Assembly (NCBI RefSeq): GCF_000244755.1
Contig: NZ_AHOO02000012.1
Span: 1 to 64,000, forward strand
Length of the DNA: 64,000 bases
Direction: 5' to 3'
Origin: Leptospira licerasiae serovar Varillal str. VAR 010
GTDB lineage: Bacteria; Spirochaetota; Leptospiria; Leptospirales; Leptospiraceae
Shown here piece after piece: positions 52,133 to 61,781 of this stretch (position 1 is the first letter of the stretch; each line of letters starts with the position of its first letter). The notes under the pieces are model-generated. The model worked only from the letters and a program-made list of their open reading frames with translations. It searched no databases and was not told the origin of the DNA. The position numbers and the translations under genes are program-made.

Positions 52133-53309
52133 AAGATTCCAAAAATCTAATACGATTGCGGCTCTTTTAGTAGGCTTCCTCCTATTCTCTCTTCCCATTT
52201 TCGCTAAGGAAGAAGGCGTAAAACTGGAATGGAGGCCGATTCCTGACGCGGGCGGTTACCTAGTCGAGATTAAAGATCCTCGAGGTAAGATCACCAAAGA
52301 AAAAACTACCACAACGCAGATCCAAATCGATTTACCTCCAGGCGCTTATGAACATAGGATAGGCGTTTTGAATAAATACGGGAGAGTTTCCGTTTTCTCC
52401 GCTTGGATCCCTTTCGAAGTTATTCTTTCCCAGAAACCTGAAGTGATCGCGGCCGAAAAAAGTAAGTTTTTAAGCAAGGACATGCCTGAAACTTTCGAGA
52501 TAAAGGGTAAACATTTTACCGACGCCACAAAAGTAATATTAAAAGATTCTAAAGGAAACGAGATCCCCATTAAGTCGGTGGATCTTAAAAATTCGGAAAC
52601 TATTGTAGTTACTATTGATAGGAAAAAAGCACCGGAAGGCGCAGTTTCCTTACGTTTAGAGAATCCGAGAAACAAAACTACGGAAAGGGAAAATTATTTC
52701 TTAGTAGCCGAAACGGAAGATGAATTAGCCGCTTTAGAATCCAAGTCCTCTTATTCCGGCTCATCCGGGCCTTCTAACTTTGATCTTGGAGCTGCAGCAA
52801 GATCTGCTGTACTTCCAGGTTGGGGACAATATTACCAAAAGAAGTCCACATTTAGGACGGCAATCTTTCCGAGTTTAATTTTTGTAGCAGGAGGTTACGC
52901 TGCTGCAAGAGGAAGTTCTTATTTAAGCGCAACTCATGAACTGGATGCAGCAAGACAGAGTAATATTTTATATAACTCTGCATTTTTACAATCTGGGAAC
53001 CCTGCACTATTCAACCTAGCATTATATAATTACACTCAAATCTCTCCCAAATACTCTCACGCAGTTGGAGAATACAACCAACTTGGAGTGGCCTTAGGAG
53101 TATTAGGATTTTTTTATCTGATCAACGTGATCGACGCGGGATTTTTTCCCGGACCTAAACAAGTAAAGGTAGAAGGGACCGATACTCCCGTAACAGTCTC
53201 CCCGATCCTCAGAAATGTTAGAGACTCCGATAGAACGGTCACTTACGCCTCAGGAAATTCTTATCTTCTTCAGCAAAGAATGGAATTAGGAGTGGAATTC
53301 ACATGGTAA
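52122..53309 (+). CDS. IPT-like/DUF5683-like membrane protein
   Basis: The 395-residue product has a signal peptide (FLLFSLPIFA). One beta-sandwich repeat of the same type as in the preceding protein comes first (EWRPIPDAGGYLVEIKDPRG), then an IPT/TIG-like domain (about 115-205, MPETFEIKGKHFTDATKVIL). The C-terminal module opens with AARSAVLPGWGQYYQKKSTF, typical of DUF5683-type membrane proteins with two hydrophobic helices. Both overlaps (11 bases upstream, 7 downstream) imply coupled translation. Function unknown; an envelope scaffold is plausible. Confidence 0.75.
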   Translation: MLSKRFQKSNTIAALLVGFLLFSLPIFAKEEGVKLEWRPIPDAGGYLVEIKDPRGKITKEKTTTTQIQIDLPPGAYEHRIGVLNKYGRVSVFSAWIPFEVILSQKPEVIAAEKSKFLSKDMPETFEIKGKHFTDATKVILKDSKGNEIPIKSVDLKNSETIVVTIDRKKAPEGAVSLRLENPRNKTTERENYFLVAETEDELAALESKSSYSGSSGPSNFDLGAAARSAVLPGWGQYYQKKSTFRTAIFPSLIFVAGGYAAARGSSYLSATHELDAARQSNILYNSAFLQSGNPALFNLALYNYTQISPKYSHAVGEYNQLGVALGVLGFFYLINVIDAGFFPGPKQVKVEGTDTPVTVSPILRNVRDSDRTVTYASGNSYLLQQRMELGVEFTW

Positions 53310-55750
53310 GTCTCAAGAATTTTCTCCCAAAAGTATATTCTCTTTTTCTGATCGTATTCGCTTTAAGTACGTTCGGCTGTTATAGTCGTCCAAAAAAATC
53401 CGGCCTTCTAGATTATATGAATATTTCCAATATAGTTTCTTACTTAGGAGGAACTGCATCCGAGATCAATGTACAAGTAAATGGATTAACGAACTCCGGT
53501 ATCTTGATCGTAGAGTTAGTTAGCACAGGAGAACAAATTACTTTCAATGCCGGTGCAGGAACATTGACGGACACTTTTTCCGGAGTTTACGATTATAATC
53601 AAACTTATACTCTAAACATATTTGCACAGCCTGCAACTTCTCCGACCCAAACCTGTATCATAAGTAATCCAAATCTGAATCTTAACTTCTATAATAAAAC
53701 ATTCGTGGTAAACTGTGCCGAAAACTGGTACAAGGCGAACGTAAGTATCACGGGGATAGACAGCACAAATACTACTAATTTAGAAATTTATAATAATGGC
53801 ACGGACCTAAAAACGAGGACCTCCAACGGGACAGTCAGTTTCGACGTGGGAGACGGTTTAGGATACGATATCACTATCGGAGCAGTGCCTACAGTCCCTT
53901 CTACCCATACCTGTCAAGTAGTGACTTCTCCTGCGAACGGGACTATCAGCGGCGCGGATGTAAATTTACAGATCAGTTGTTTGAGTCTGATGAAGACAAG
54001 CGTGGCTTCGGGAAGTTTTATGCCTTCCACTAAGGCAATGACTTTCACATTCTCGGGACCTGTAACAGGTTGCATATTGGATTCTACCGGCGGCGGTCCT
54101 CCTTATAACGCGGGTACTGCCAGTGGAAGCCCTGGAATTACCTACGCTGGGAATGGGGCAAAGATTGCTCCGACCACTCTCCCCTGGTCTTTTGGAGCTC
54201 TCACATTTCCGCTACAAGTAAGCTTTACTCTCACAGGATGTGCGGATGCGGTGGCAGCAGCGAATAATGGGGCTACTCTATCCGTGACCGTCAAAATGAT
54301 GGATGGGGACGTTTATTTCGTAAGCGATACTTCAGGAAACGATTCAAATAGCTGTTTGGATCCGAGCGTATCCTGTAAGACAATCCAAACAGCGGTCAGC
54401 CAATGTTCTTCCTCGAGTATCTGCACGGTATTTGTAGAAGGTGGGAATTATATTATCTCAGGAAGCGTTTCTCCCATTACTCTAAACTCTAGCGGAGGAG
54501 TAAGACTTCTTGGAAGTTTTGACCCGACATTTAGCACACAAAGTTTGGATCTAACCCCGAGCAGAATTGCAGATAATAGGACTGTCGCTCAATGTCCAGG
54601 AACCATTTTAAGCTCTAATGAATGTGCTCCGATCACGGTAACCGCAAGCGGGATGGGTGGAGATTCAACCAAAGCACATGTAATCCAAGGGTTTAGTATA
54701 TTTGCAGATGAAACTAAACAAAACTCTTTCGGTATCCGTATCAAAAACGGAGATTCGAATAGTTTCTCCTATATCTTCGGAAATTATATTTCCGGAGGAG
54801 AAGGAGGATTAGGAGTCGAAAATTCCGCCGGAACACGAGGTGGGATCTACCTTCTTAGCTCTCCCTCGAATAACCAAATCGATACGAATGTGATCAAGGG
54901 TGGATTTGGTGCATCAAATTCTACGGCGGTTTATAGTACTGATTCTAATCTATACTTACTTCGAAATAGAATAAGTGGAGATAAAGCTGTAAACGATTCC
55001 CATTCAGTGTGGCTTGTAAATTTTGTAGATTCCTTAGTAGCAATTATAAATAATACAATGAACTTCCGCCCGTATTCGGATGGTTCCGTAACCTCTAAGT
55101 TTACTTATGGAATCCGTAATGAAGAGAATACAGCTCTAATTAAGTTCTATATAGCGGGAAACACGATCTATTCGGGTGGAGCTACCGTCGGTTCTAACTA
55201 CGGAATATTTATGACCGGAGTTGCAACGAACGCGCAGATGGCAAATAACCTGATTGTTGGACAGGGAACAAGTGCAGTCTGTTCTTCCTTTAGCACCACT
55301 CCGTCTACTAATGCAGTATTTAGAGGAAACAGTTTAGATTGTCCATCCGGCAAAACGGTCACTGTTGGAGCTACGAATTTTGCGATCTTCTGTAGTGGAA
55401 ATGGAACTTTTAATATTTCCGGTCTCTGCCTTGTGGCTAATGCTTTTATGAACGATGTTCTAACTGCAACTAGATCAAACCAAAACTTTGTAACGACACC
55501 TTCTTTCAACGGTTATCCGATAGCACAACCTTGGCTGTCTATGAATACGGCTACCGGTGGACCTTGCTCAATCGCGTTTGGCGGTGTGGAAACTTCTTCC
55601 TATCTAAATAGTTTCGATCCGAATTATAAGTTGGACGCAGTCATTGGAGCACCAGTAACAAGAACCTCATCTTCCGGTGGAACTACACCATTCGGTTCAG
55701 ATGGGTATTCCATCGGAGCATTCGAGCGAGACGATCCAGGTTGTTTCTAA
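53303..55750 (+). CDS. Parallel beta-helix surface lipoprotein
   Basis: The 815-residue protein has a lipoprotein signal (LFLIVFALSTFGC). Two similar domains of about 90 residues follow, each with V.V.G.., a T/S-rich strand, and a C-terminal Cys pair (QTCIISN/VNC and HTCQVVT/ISC). A middle domain with SFMPSTKAMTFTFSGPV comes next. From about residue 335 it reads VYFVSDTSGNDSNSC, then many strands with NNxI, GIYLL, NxIxGG turns (about 450-700), the hallmark of a right-handed beta-helix. No pectate-lyase catalytic residues are recognisable. It probably sits on the cell surface. It is the last gene of the four-gene overlapping cluster. Confidence 0.8.
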   Translation: MVSLKNFLPKVYSLFLIVFALSTFGCYSRPKKSGLLDYMNISNIVSYLGGTASEINVQVNGLTNSGILIVELVSTGEQITFNAGAGTLTDTFSGVYDYNQTYTLNIFAQPATSPTQTCIISNPNLNLNFYNKTFVVNCAENWYKANVSITGIDSTNTTNLEIYNNGTDLKTRTSNGTVSFDVGDGLGYDITIGAVPTVPSTHTCQVVTSPANGTISGADVNLQISCLSLMKTSVASGSFMPSTKAMTFTFSGPVTGCILDSTGGGPPYNAGTASGSPGITYAGNGAKIAPTTLPWSFGALTFPLQVSFTLTGCADAVAAANNGATLSVTVKMMDGDVYFVSDTSGNDSNSCLDPSVSCKTIQTAVSQCSSSSICTVFVEGGNYIISGSVSPITLNSSGGVRLLGSFDPTFSTQSLDLTPSRIADNRTVAQCPGTILSSNECAPITVTASGMGGDSTKAHVIQGFSIFADETKQNSFGIRIKNGDSNSFSYIFGNYISGGEGGLGVENSAGTRGGIYLLSSPSNNQIDTNVIKGGFGASNSTAVYSTDSNLYLLRNRISGDKAVNDSHSVWLVNFVDSLVAIINNTMNFRPYSDGSVTSKFTYGIRNEENTALIKFYIAGNTIYSGGATVGSNYGIFMTGVATNAQMANNLIVGQGTSAVCSSFSTTPSTNAVFRGNSLDCPSGKTVTVGATNFAIFCSGNGTFNISGLCLVANAFMNDVLTATRSNQNFVTTPSFNGYPIAQPWLSMNTATGGPCSIAFGGVETSSYLNSFDPNYKLDAVIGAPVTRTSSSGGTTPFGSDGYSIGAFERDDPGCF

Positions 55751-55784
55751 AAGACAGCATAAATTAAATTATCGAAAAATAATT

Positions 55785-56483
55785 TCATAATTTTGCTACG
55801 CAGATGAAACTAGAAATCGCTGTTGAAGTAGCGTTAGTAGAAAAGAATCGATCAGTTGCACTTCCATAAACATTTACGATGCTCTGCGAATTTCTTTGAG
55901 TAGTTGACCAAGCTCCCCCCACCCTTGCCAAAGAGCTTTTAGTTCCAAAAGAACTCAAAGCAAAAGGATTCGTTGAGCTATACAAAGAATACAATTGAAT
56001 TGCATCTGGTAGCATCCAATCGGAATGACCAGCTAACGTTAAATTATCACAGAATGTTTCCGCTTCGGCTTGGGTAATATTGAAATCATTCGCGGTAACG
56101 GAGCCCGCATTACAATCCCCAGTCACATAATCATATAATGAAATGGTTCCGGTTCCGGAATTGAATCCAGTGCACAAAGTCCATAAAAAGTGATTTTTGG
56201 AATCAGTAACCGTTCCATTATCATTGTCCACGAGAGTCGCTGTCCCGCAGTTATTTCCTCCCAACGCTGTGATAAAAGAGTCGTTGTTGACGCTATTAAT
56301 ATAAGCATCATTAGCATTCGCAAACGTTACAGGATTCGCAACCGTCTGACCGCAATGGAAAGAATTTAATCCCCCGCCTCCTGCCAATAATAATAGTAAA
56401 CCGCTTAGATCTTGTTTGGAATCACTACCACAATTGGCTAAAGAAAGATAAGAAAATAAGAATAACAATGTCAGACGTTTCAT
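55785..56483 (-). CDS. DUF1566 (Lcl C-terminal domain) lipoprotein
   Basis: The 232-residue protein has a lipoprotein signal (LFLFSYLSLANC) and a Gly/Leu-rich spacer (LLLLLAGGGGLN). A DUF1566-type domain follows, with TVTDSKNHFLWTLC, then AETFCDNLTLAGHSDWMLPD and the closing FICV. The domain is common in surface or exported proteins, with several conserved Cys; its function is not established. It is convergent with the beta-helix gene (34-base gap) and downstream of uup but after a 192-base gap, so it probably has its own promoter. Confidence 0.85.
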   Translation of the reverse strand: MKRLTLLFLFSYLSLANCGSDSKQDLSGLLLLLAGGGGLNSFHCGQTVANPVTFANANDAYINSVNNDSFITALGGNNCGTATLVDNDNGTVTDSKNHFLWTLCTGFNSGTGTISLYDYVTGDCNAGSVTANDFNITQAEAETFCDNLTLAGHSDWMLPDAIQLYSLYSSTNPFALSSFGTKSSLARVGGAWSTTQRNSQSIVNVYGSATDRFFSTNATSTAISSFICVAKL

Positions 56484-56549
56484 AGGAAGGAAGATGGTTA
56501 TAGCTCTTTTTTAGTCAAGCATCGAGCGACACTAAGGAATAAAAATCAT

Positions 56550-56596
56550 GTGATTAGGAATATACGAACATGACAACTAATCACTTTGGATTAGTT
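56550..56596. repeat. Alternating inverted repeats GTGATTAG/CTAATCAC/GATTAGTT
   Basis: GTGATTAG (56550-56557), CTAATCAC (56577-56584) and GATTAGTT (56589-56596) share one word in alternating orientation. AACTAATC (56575-56582) with GATTAGTT gives an 8-bp hairpin with a 6-base loop, and GTGATTAG can compete for the middle copy. It lies between the minus-strand DUF1566 gene start and the uup stop, so it could be a uup terminator, an attenuator or a regulator site for the lipoprotein gene. Confidence 0.35.
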
Positions 56597-56675
56597 CGTT
56601 TAACACTGTTTAATGAAGATAAAAGTTTGAGTGAGTATAAGGGATCGGCTTTCTATTGTTAGATTAGAGCAGATT

Positions 56676-58538
56676 CTATTCTTTAGAAGCTAGCTCTTCC
56701 CAATCGGCGACCTTCTTATGTAATTCCTCTTGTAGATGACTCAATCTTTCTCCCGATTTTCTGGCAAGCTCAGGATCGGGAGACTGTAAGTTTTGGACCA
56801 ACTCCTTCTCCTCCGTTTCCAAAGAGAGTATCTCTTTTTCCAAGATCTCCAGTTTCCTTTTATCTTGGTAGCTTAGGCCCTTTTTCTTATTGTCCGGTTG
56901 TTTTTCGGGCGGTTTAGGAGTGTTTGTCTTGGTTTCTTTCTCTTCGTATTCTCTATATTCCAGATATTCAGAATAATTGCCGGGGAATCTGTCGATCTTC
57001 CCATCTCCTTTGAATACGAATAGATAGTCGGTGACCCGATCCATGAAGTAACGATCGTGAGAAACCACAAGTACCACTCCCGGAAAATCATCTAAGAATT
57101 CCTCAAGCACCGACAGTGTAGGAATATCCAAATCGTTTGTGGGCTCGTCCAAAACTAAGAAGTTCGGATTTTTCATGAGAAGTAGAATAAGATAAAGCCT
57201 TTTCTTTTCGCCACCGGACAATCTTTCGATCTTAGTCTGTTGTAATTGGGGAGGAAACAAAAATCTCTCCAAGAACTGAGAAGCTGTCCAAGTAGATCCG
57301 TCGTTCATCTTGATCGTAGGAGCAATCTCTTCTTTAACATATTCTAATACTTTTTTCGGACCAGGGAGTTCCTTTCCCAACTGATCGAAATATCCAAAAC
57401 TTGTATTTAAACCTGCTGCCACATCTCCAGAATCGGCTTTTTCTCTTCCAGTGATCAAATTCAAAAGTGTGGTCTTTCCGGCACCATTCGGTCCCACGAT
57501 GCCGATCCTTTCTTTACTCTTGAAGACGTAAGAGAATCCGGAGATTAACTCCATATTCGGATATGATTTTTTTATATTCTTTAATTCTAATATTTTTCCG
57601 CCCAATCTTCTTCCGGAAACGGAAATATCCAAGACTATATCCTTACCAGCCTTCTTTCTTTCCATTACTTCGATTGCACGATCTGTCCTGGCCTTTTGTT
57701 TTGTGCCTCTCGCTTTAGGTTGACGTTTGAGCCATTCAAGTTCCGTTCTGAGAAAAGATCTTCTTTTTGCTTCTTCCTTCTCTTCGATTACCTGCATCTC
57801 CACTTTTTTTTCGAGATACAGATCGTAATTTCCGGGATAAATCCTAAAATTCCCTCTATCTATTTCTAAGATACGGTTTGCGATCTCTTCTAAAAAATAT
57901 CTATCATGGGTGACAAGAAGTACCGCCTTTTCCGTATTTTTCAGAAAATCCTGGAGCCAAAGGATCGCATCTATATCCAAGTGGTTGGTAGGCTCGTCTA
58001 ACACCAAAAAATTAGATTCGTCGGTTAATGCCTGCGCAAGAGAGACTTTTTTAGCCATTCCTCCGGAAAGTTCTCCCATTTTTCGGGAAAGATCAGGTAT
58101 ATTCAGTTCTCTTAATATGTTTTTAAGTTTGGATTCGAGTTCCCAAGCCTGCTTCGAATCCATTTTTTCCATTGCGAGATGATATTCTTTTTCGGCTTCT
58201 TCTCCGCCTTTTTCCAATTCGATACAGGCCTTTTCGTATCTTCTAACTGTATCTAAAAGTATTCCCGAACCTGAAAGTATATGTTCTAGTACGGTTTTAT
58301 TAGGATCGAATTCGGGAAATTGGGATAGGAATGATATTTTGAGTTCTCTATTTCGGACTACTTTGCCAGTGTCCGGTTCTTCCATTCCGAGTAAGATCCT
58401 AAGCAAAGTGGATTTTCCGGATCCGTTGATCCCGAGTAATCCTGTTTTTTCTCCCTCGTCTATCCCAAAGCTTAGGTTTTGGAAGAGTTGTTTTTCGCCA
58501 ATGGATTTGCCGATCTTATCTACGGAGATTAGATTCAT
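56676..58538 (-). CDS. uup: ABC-F ATPase, Uup type
   Basis: The 620-residue soluble protein has two ABC modules. The first has GINGSGKST, LSGGMAKKVSLAQAL and LDEPTNHLD. The second has GPNGAGKTT, LSGGEKKRLYL and LDEPTNDLD. The ABC-F linker between them is Lys/Arg/Glu-rich (about 235-300), and the C-terminus is a coiled coil (about 555-615, LEILEKEILSLETEEKELV). The C-terminal coiled coil is characteristic of Uup, which binds DNA or ribosomes. ABC-F proteins act on the ribosome rather than as transporters. It is the last gene of the minus-strand cluster that starts at 63969, 48 bases after the preceding kinase. Confidence 0.92.
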   Translation of the reverse strand: MNLISVDKIGKSIGEKQLFQNLSFGIDEGEKTGLLGINGSGKSTLLRILLGMEEPDTGKVVRNRELKISFLSQFPEFDPNKTVLEHILSGSGILLDTVRRYEKACIELEKGGEEAEKEYHLAMEKMDSKQAWELESKLKNILRELNIPDLSRKMGELSGGMAKKVSLAQALTDESNFLVLDEPTNHLDIDAILWLQDFLKNTEKAVLLVTHDRYFLEEIANRILEIDRGNFRIYPGNYDLYLEKKVEMQVIEEKEEAKRRSFLRTELEWLKRQPKARGTKQKARTDRAIEVMERKKAGKDIVLDISVSGRRLGGKILELKNIKKSYPNMELISGFSYVFKSKERIGIVGPNGAGKTTLLNLITGREKADSGDVAAGLNTSFGYFDQLGKELPGPKKVLEYVKEEIAPTIKMNDGSTWTASQFLERFLFPPQLQQTKIERLSGGEKKRLYLILLLMKNPNFLVLDEPTNDLDIPTLSVLEEFLDDFPGVVLVVSHDRYFMDRVTDYLFVFKGDGKIDRFPGNYSEYLEYREYEEKETKTNTPKPPEKQPDNKKKGLSYQDKRKLEILEKEILSLETEEKELVQNLQSPDPELARKSGERLSHLQEELHKKVADWEELASKE

Positions 58539-58586
58539 CGCTTCCAGCCTTTTTGAAACCGGATGAGAATCAATTCATTTAAAGAC

Positions 58587-60818
58587 CTATTTAGGGATGG
58601 GAAGTTCTATTTTGTATCTGGTACCAGTATCTACCGGTTCCAGTCCCCATTTAGCTTTCAATTTATCCAATAACATTCCGACCAATTGTAATCCTAACCC
58701 TTCCGAATTTCTGACATCCACATTTTTAGGAAGCCCTACTCCATTGTCTCCGATCGAGATGGAAAGCCCGTTTTCCATTTTGGAAATGGAGATAAAAATG
58801 TCTCCCTTTCGATCTCCTGGAAAGGCGTATTTTAAGGAATTTGAAACTAGTTCGTTGAATACCAATGCAAGCGGTATCGCACAATCCAAATTTAAACGTA
58901 TATCTTGCGATTCGATGGAATAACCGACTTTTTTATTTGCGCCGTACGATTGGACTAACGCTACGAGTAAGTTATTTAGATATTCCGTGAAGTCCGCGTC
59001 AGCTATGGTATCGTTTTGGTATAGTTCCTTGTGAACCAACGCCATGGATTGGATCCTTCTCTCACATTCTTTCAGGATAGAAACTAGCTTTGGATCGTCG
59101 ATAAAATCCGTTTGTAAACTCAAAAGACTGGAGACTACCTGAAGATTGTTTTTAACCCTATGATGGATCTCCTTCAACATCACTTCCTTTTCGTCCAAGG
59201 ATTTTCTTAGCGTTTCTTCGTATTGGTATCTATCCGTTACGTCTCGGATAATTTGAGTGGCGCCTATCATATTATGGCTTTCGTCCCGAATAGAACTATA
59301 AGTTATCTCGAGTACGATGGAATCTTTGACTAAACCAGAAATCTTTCTCTCCATCTTGAAAACTTCGCCGGTCAATGCCCTACTCCAATTTCGGATAATT
59401 CTTTCTCTTTCTTCCGGATCATCGATGGCGATATCCCAAATCCTTTGGCCTACTGTGACCCTTTTTCCATATACTTTCCAAACCATGAGTTCGAATGCAG
59501 TATTACATGAGATGACCCTTAGATCCATGTCCACAGCGCAGATAGAATCCTTTACACCTTCTATAATTGCTTGGAGTCTATCGTTGGTTTGTAGGATTTT
59601 TCTCCTAAGTTCGCTTAGTTCGAGTTCCGCTTTTTTCCTTTCGGTGATATCCCTGACGATCACCTGCATTAACTTTTGCCCTCTTTGCTCGAATGCCACT
59701 CCGGAAACTTCTACAGAGATCTCTGTTCCGTCTTTTCGAATGAATTTTTCCTCTATCGGTTCCAATGGTTCGGACCTGAGCATCGCTTTGAGAACTCTTT
59801 CCGCTACAACCTGTCTGGATTCCGGATGGATAAATTCTATGATCGGTTTTCCTTCTATCTCCTCCATAGTTTCATAGCCCAACATTTTAAGACCTGTTTG
59901 GTTGATATAGATTACTTTTCCATCCGCATGTAATCCAATCGCATCCGGAGATACTTCCACTAATTTTCTATACTTTTCCTCGCTCGCAAGCAGGGCTGTT
60001 TCCCAAACTGTCCTGAGGGTCACGTCCTTTAAGAATATTACGACTTCCTTAATTGCGCCTTCTTTCGATAAAGGGGCAAAGGATACTTCTAGTTCGGAGT
60101 TTGGTTGTACCGGGAATAGTCTGGAGAAATGCCATTTAACTTTTGCTCCGGAAAATGCTTTGTTTAGCTGAGCTTGGAAAATTTCTCTATGGGTTTCCGA
60201 GATCAAAGAAAGTATCCTTGAATCAGGAAGTAATTCTATCCCGAATTGCCTTCTAACCTCCGATCTTCCGGAAGAATTTACATATTGTATCTTCCCCGCT
60301 TGGTTAACTCGGATCACCCATTCTTCCGTGCTATCCAAAAGGATATTCGTGTAAGAAAGTTGGTCTTGAAGTACTATTTCACTCTTTCTTAATGGGGTTA
60401 AATCTTGGATGGAACCGTAGATCTGAGTGACTCTTTTTCTAACCGGATCCCAGATCGGATGAGCATGGTCTCTCAACCAACGGATCTGCCCGTCGGGTCC
60501 GTATACCCTATATTCGTCCGTTCGAGAAGCTCCGGACAATAATGATCGGACCCTTTGCCGAATCAGATCCAGATCGTCTTGGTGAAAGTATTTTGGGTCT
60601 GCGGCAGCCCAGGGATGACTTAAGTCTTCCGCAGTGATCCCACAGAATTTCAGGAATCCGTCGTTTGCCCAACTTAATATTAGATTTCCATTATCTAGTA
60701 CGTCTACTCGATAAAGATAATCGTTGAACACTTCCGGCGCGAAGGCGCGGATCTCTTTTTCTATTTTTTTCCGAAGATTCCGATTTTGAAACCATTTTAG
60801 AAGTTTGGCAAGAGCCAT
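58587..60818 (-). CDS. Multi-PAS HisKA_2 sensor kinase
   Basis: The 743-residue kinase has about four PAS domains (roughly 25-150, 165-275, 280-400, 415-535). A HisKA_2 segment follows, with the acceptor in EIHHRVKNNLQVVSSLLSLQ (about 550), then an ATPase domain (NELVSNSLKYAFPGDRKG, IGDNGVGLP, GLGLQLVGML). No membrane span is present. I chose the ATG at 60818 because GGAG lies 6 bases upstream; a TTG at 60833 has AGGAG abutting it with no spacer. No response regulator is adjacent. It lies 44 bases after the hydrolase lipoprotein gene in the same cluster. Confidence 0.93.
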   Translation of the reverse strand: MALAKLLKWFQNRNLRKKIEKEIRAFAPEVFNDYLYRVDVLDNGNLILSWANDGFLKFCGITAEDLSHPWAAADPKYFHQDDLDLIRQRVRSLLSGASRTDEYRVYGPDGQIRWLRDHAHPIWDPVRKRVTQIYGSIQDLTPLRKSEIVLQDQLSYTNILLDSTEEWVIRVNQAGKIQYVNSSGRSEVRRQFGIELLPDSRILSLISETHREIFQAQLNKAFSGAKVKWHFSRLFPVQPNSELEVSFAPLSKEGAIKEVVIFLKDVTLRTVWETALLASEEKYRKLVEVSPDAIGLHADGKVIYINQTGLKMLGYETMEEIEGKPIIEFIHPESRQVVAERVLKAMLRSEPLEPIEEKFIRKDGTEISVEVSGVAFEQRGQKLMQVIVRDITERKKAELELSELRRKILQTNDRLQAIIEGVKDSICAVDMDLRVISCNTAFELMVWKVYGKRVTVGQRIWDIAIDDPEERERIIRNWSRALTGEVFKMERKISGLVKDSIVLEITYSSIRDESHNMIGATQIIRDVTDRYQYEETLRKSLDEKEVMLKEIHHRVKNNLQVVSSLLSLQTDFIDDPKLVSILKECERRIQSMALVHKELYQNDTIADADFTEYLNNLLVALVQSYGANKKVGYSIESQDIRLNLDCAIPLALVFNELVSNSLKYAFPGDRKGDIFISISKMENGLSISIGDNGVGLPKNVDVRNSEGLGLQLVGMLLDKLKAKWGLEPVDTGTRYKIELPIPK

Positions 60819-60862
60819 CGTATCTCCGAACAACTCCTAAAAAACCGAAGTTTTCTTGGAGC

Positions 60863-61774
60863 TTACTTCACTAAAAATTCTTTGTAAGTATTCGCTACTT
60901 CTTCGGGCCTTTCCAACATAGGAACATGGCCCATATCTTTTAAGATCACCTTTTTAGATCCTTTGATCCCTTTTTCTAAGACCCCAGCGCCGGAGACGCT
61001 CAATACTCTGTCAGTATCTCCCCATAGAATCAGTGTTTTTGCTTGGATCTTATTCATATTTTCCTGTAACGGATAACCTGTAGATCTGATCTGTTTAAAA
61101 ATATATTTATTAAATTCCGAATTTTTAACCGCTTTTTCCGCAAAATAAGAGGCTAAGAAGGAAGGGATCGGAGGGGGCGTAACAAAAACGAATTTCATCA
61201 ATTCTTGAAATTCTTCCGCGTTAGTCGCTACTAAGTTATTCTTACCCTTCTCCAAATTTTTGGACAATTCACTTTTTTCGGGACTATTCACGCCCGAAGG
61301 AGCGAATAATCCTAAAGATAATATCTTTTGAGGATAAGTTGCCGCATACACTCCGGAGATTGCTCCTCCCATGGAGTTTCCTATGATATGGAATTTTTCC
61401 CAACCCAATGTACGAACGAACTCATCCAGTCGTTTCACTTGCTGAGTAACATTATAATCCTGATCCGCAATTCGATCATTCTCCCCAAAACCGGGAAGAT
61501 CCACCGCCACTACGGTGTATGTAGGAGTAAGCCATTTGGAAAATCTAGTCCAATTGTCTTTATCTCCGCCGAATCCATGGACCATCAGTATTTTTTCGCT
61601 ACCTTCTCCCCCTTCTAAATACACCCAGTTCCAAGGTTCAATCTTGGTTTGTTTTTTTTCCAGACCGGATTTCCATCTTTCATAGCCGATGCCGGTTTTA
61701 ACGAGTGTCTCGGAACAATAGGTCAGTCCGAATAAAATTAGAAAAAGGTAGATTGGGAAAAATTTACGATTCAT
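60863..61774 (-). CDS. Alpha/beta hydrolase lipoprotein
   Basis: The 303-residue protein has a lipoprotein signal (YLFLILFGLTYC) and an intact alpha/beta hydrolase core. The oxyanion strand is ILMVHGFGGDKDNW, the nucleophile elbow is IGNSMGGAIS (Ser within G-N-S-M-G), the acid is in ILWGDTDRVLS, and the histidine is in DMGHVPMLERPEEV. The order resembles MhpC/monoglyceride-lipase-like esterases. It should act at the periplasmic or outer membrane face; the substrate is unknown. It follows the cyclic-nucleotide-binding gene by 7 bases, and the pair sits between two PAS kinases. Confidence 0.9.
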   Translation of the reverse strand: MNRKFFPIYLFLILFGLTYCSETLVKTGIGYERWKSGLEKKQTKIEPWNWVYLEGGEGSEKILMVHGFGGDKDNWTRFSKWLTPTYTVVAVDLPGFGENDRIADQDYNVTQQVKRLDEFVRTLGWEKFHIIGNSMGGAISGVYAATYPQKILSLGLFAPSGVNSPEKSELSKNLEKGKNNLVATNAEEFQELMKFVFVTPPPIPSFLASYFAEKAVKNSEFNKYIFKQIRSTGYPLQENMNKIQAKTLILWGDTDRVLSVSGAGVLEKGIKGSKKVILKDMGHVPMLERPEEVANTYKEFLVK

Positions 61775-61781
61775 AGTTAGA

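Noticed and set aside
55766..55786. AAATTAT/ATAATTT hairpin between the beta-helix and DUF1566 genes
   Set aside because: A 7-bp AT-only stem in AT-rich DNA; too weak to call a terminator.
59317..59877. 186-residue plus-strand frame opposite the PAS kinase
   Set aside because: Ser/Leu-rich translation typical of antisense to PAS-kinase codons; the minus-strand domains are continuous.
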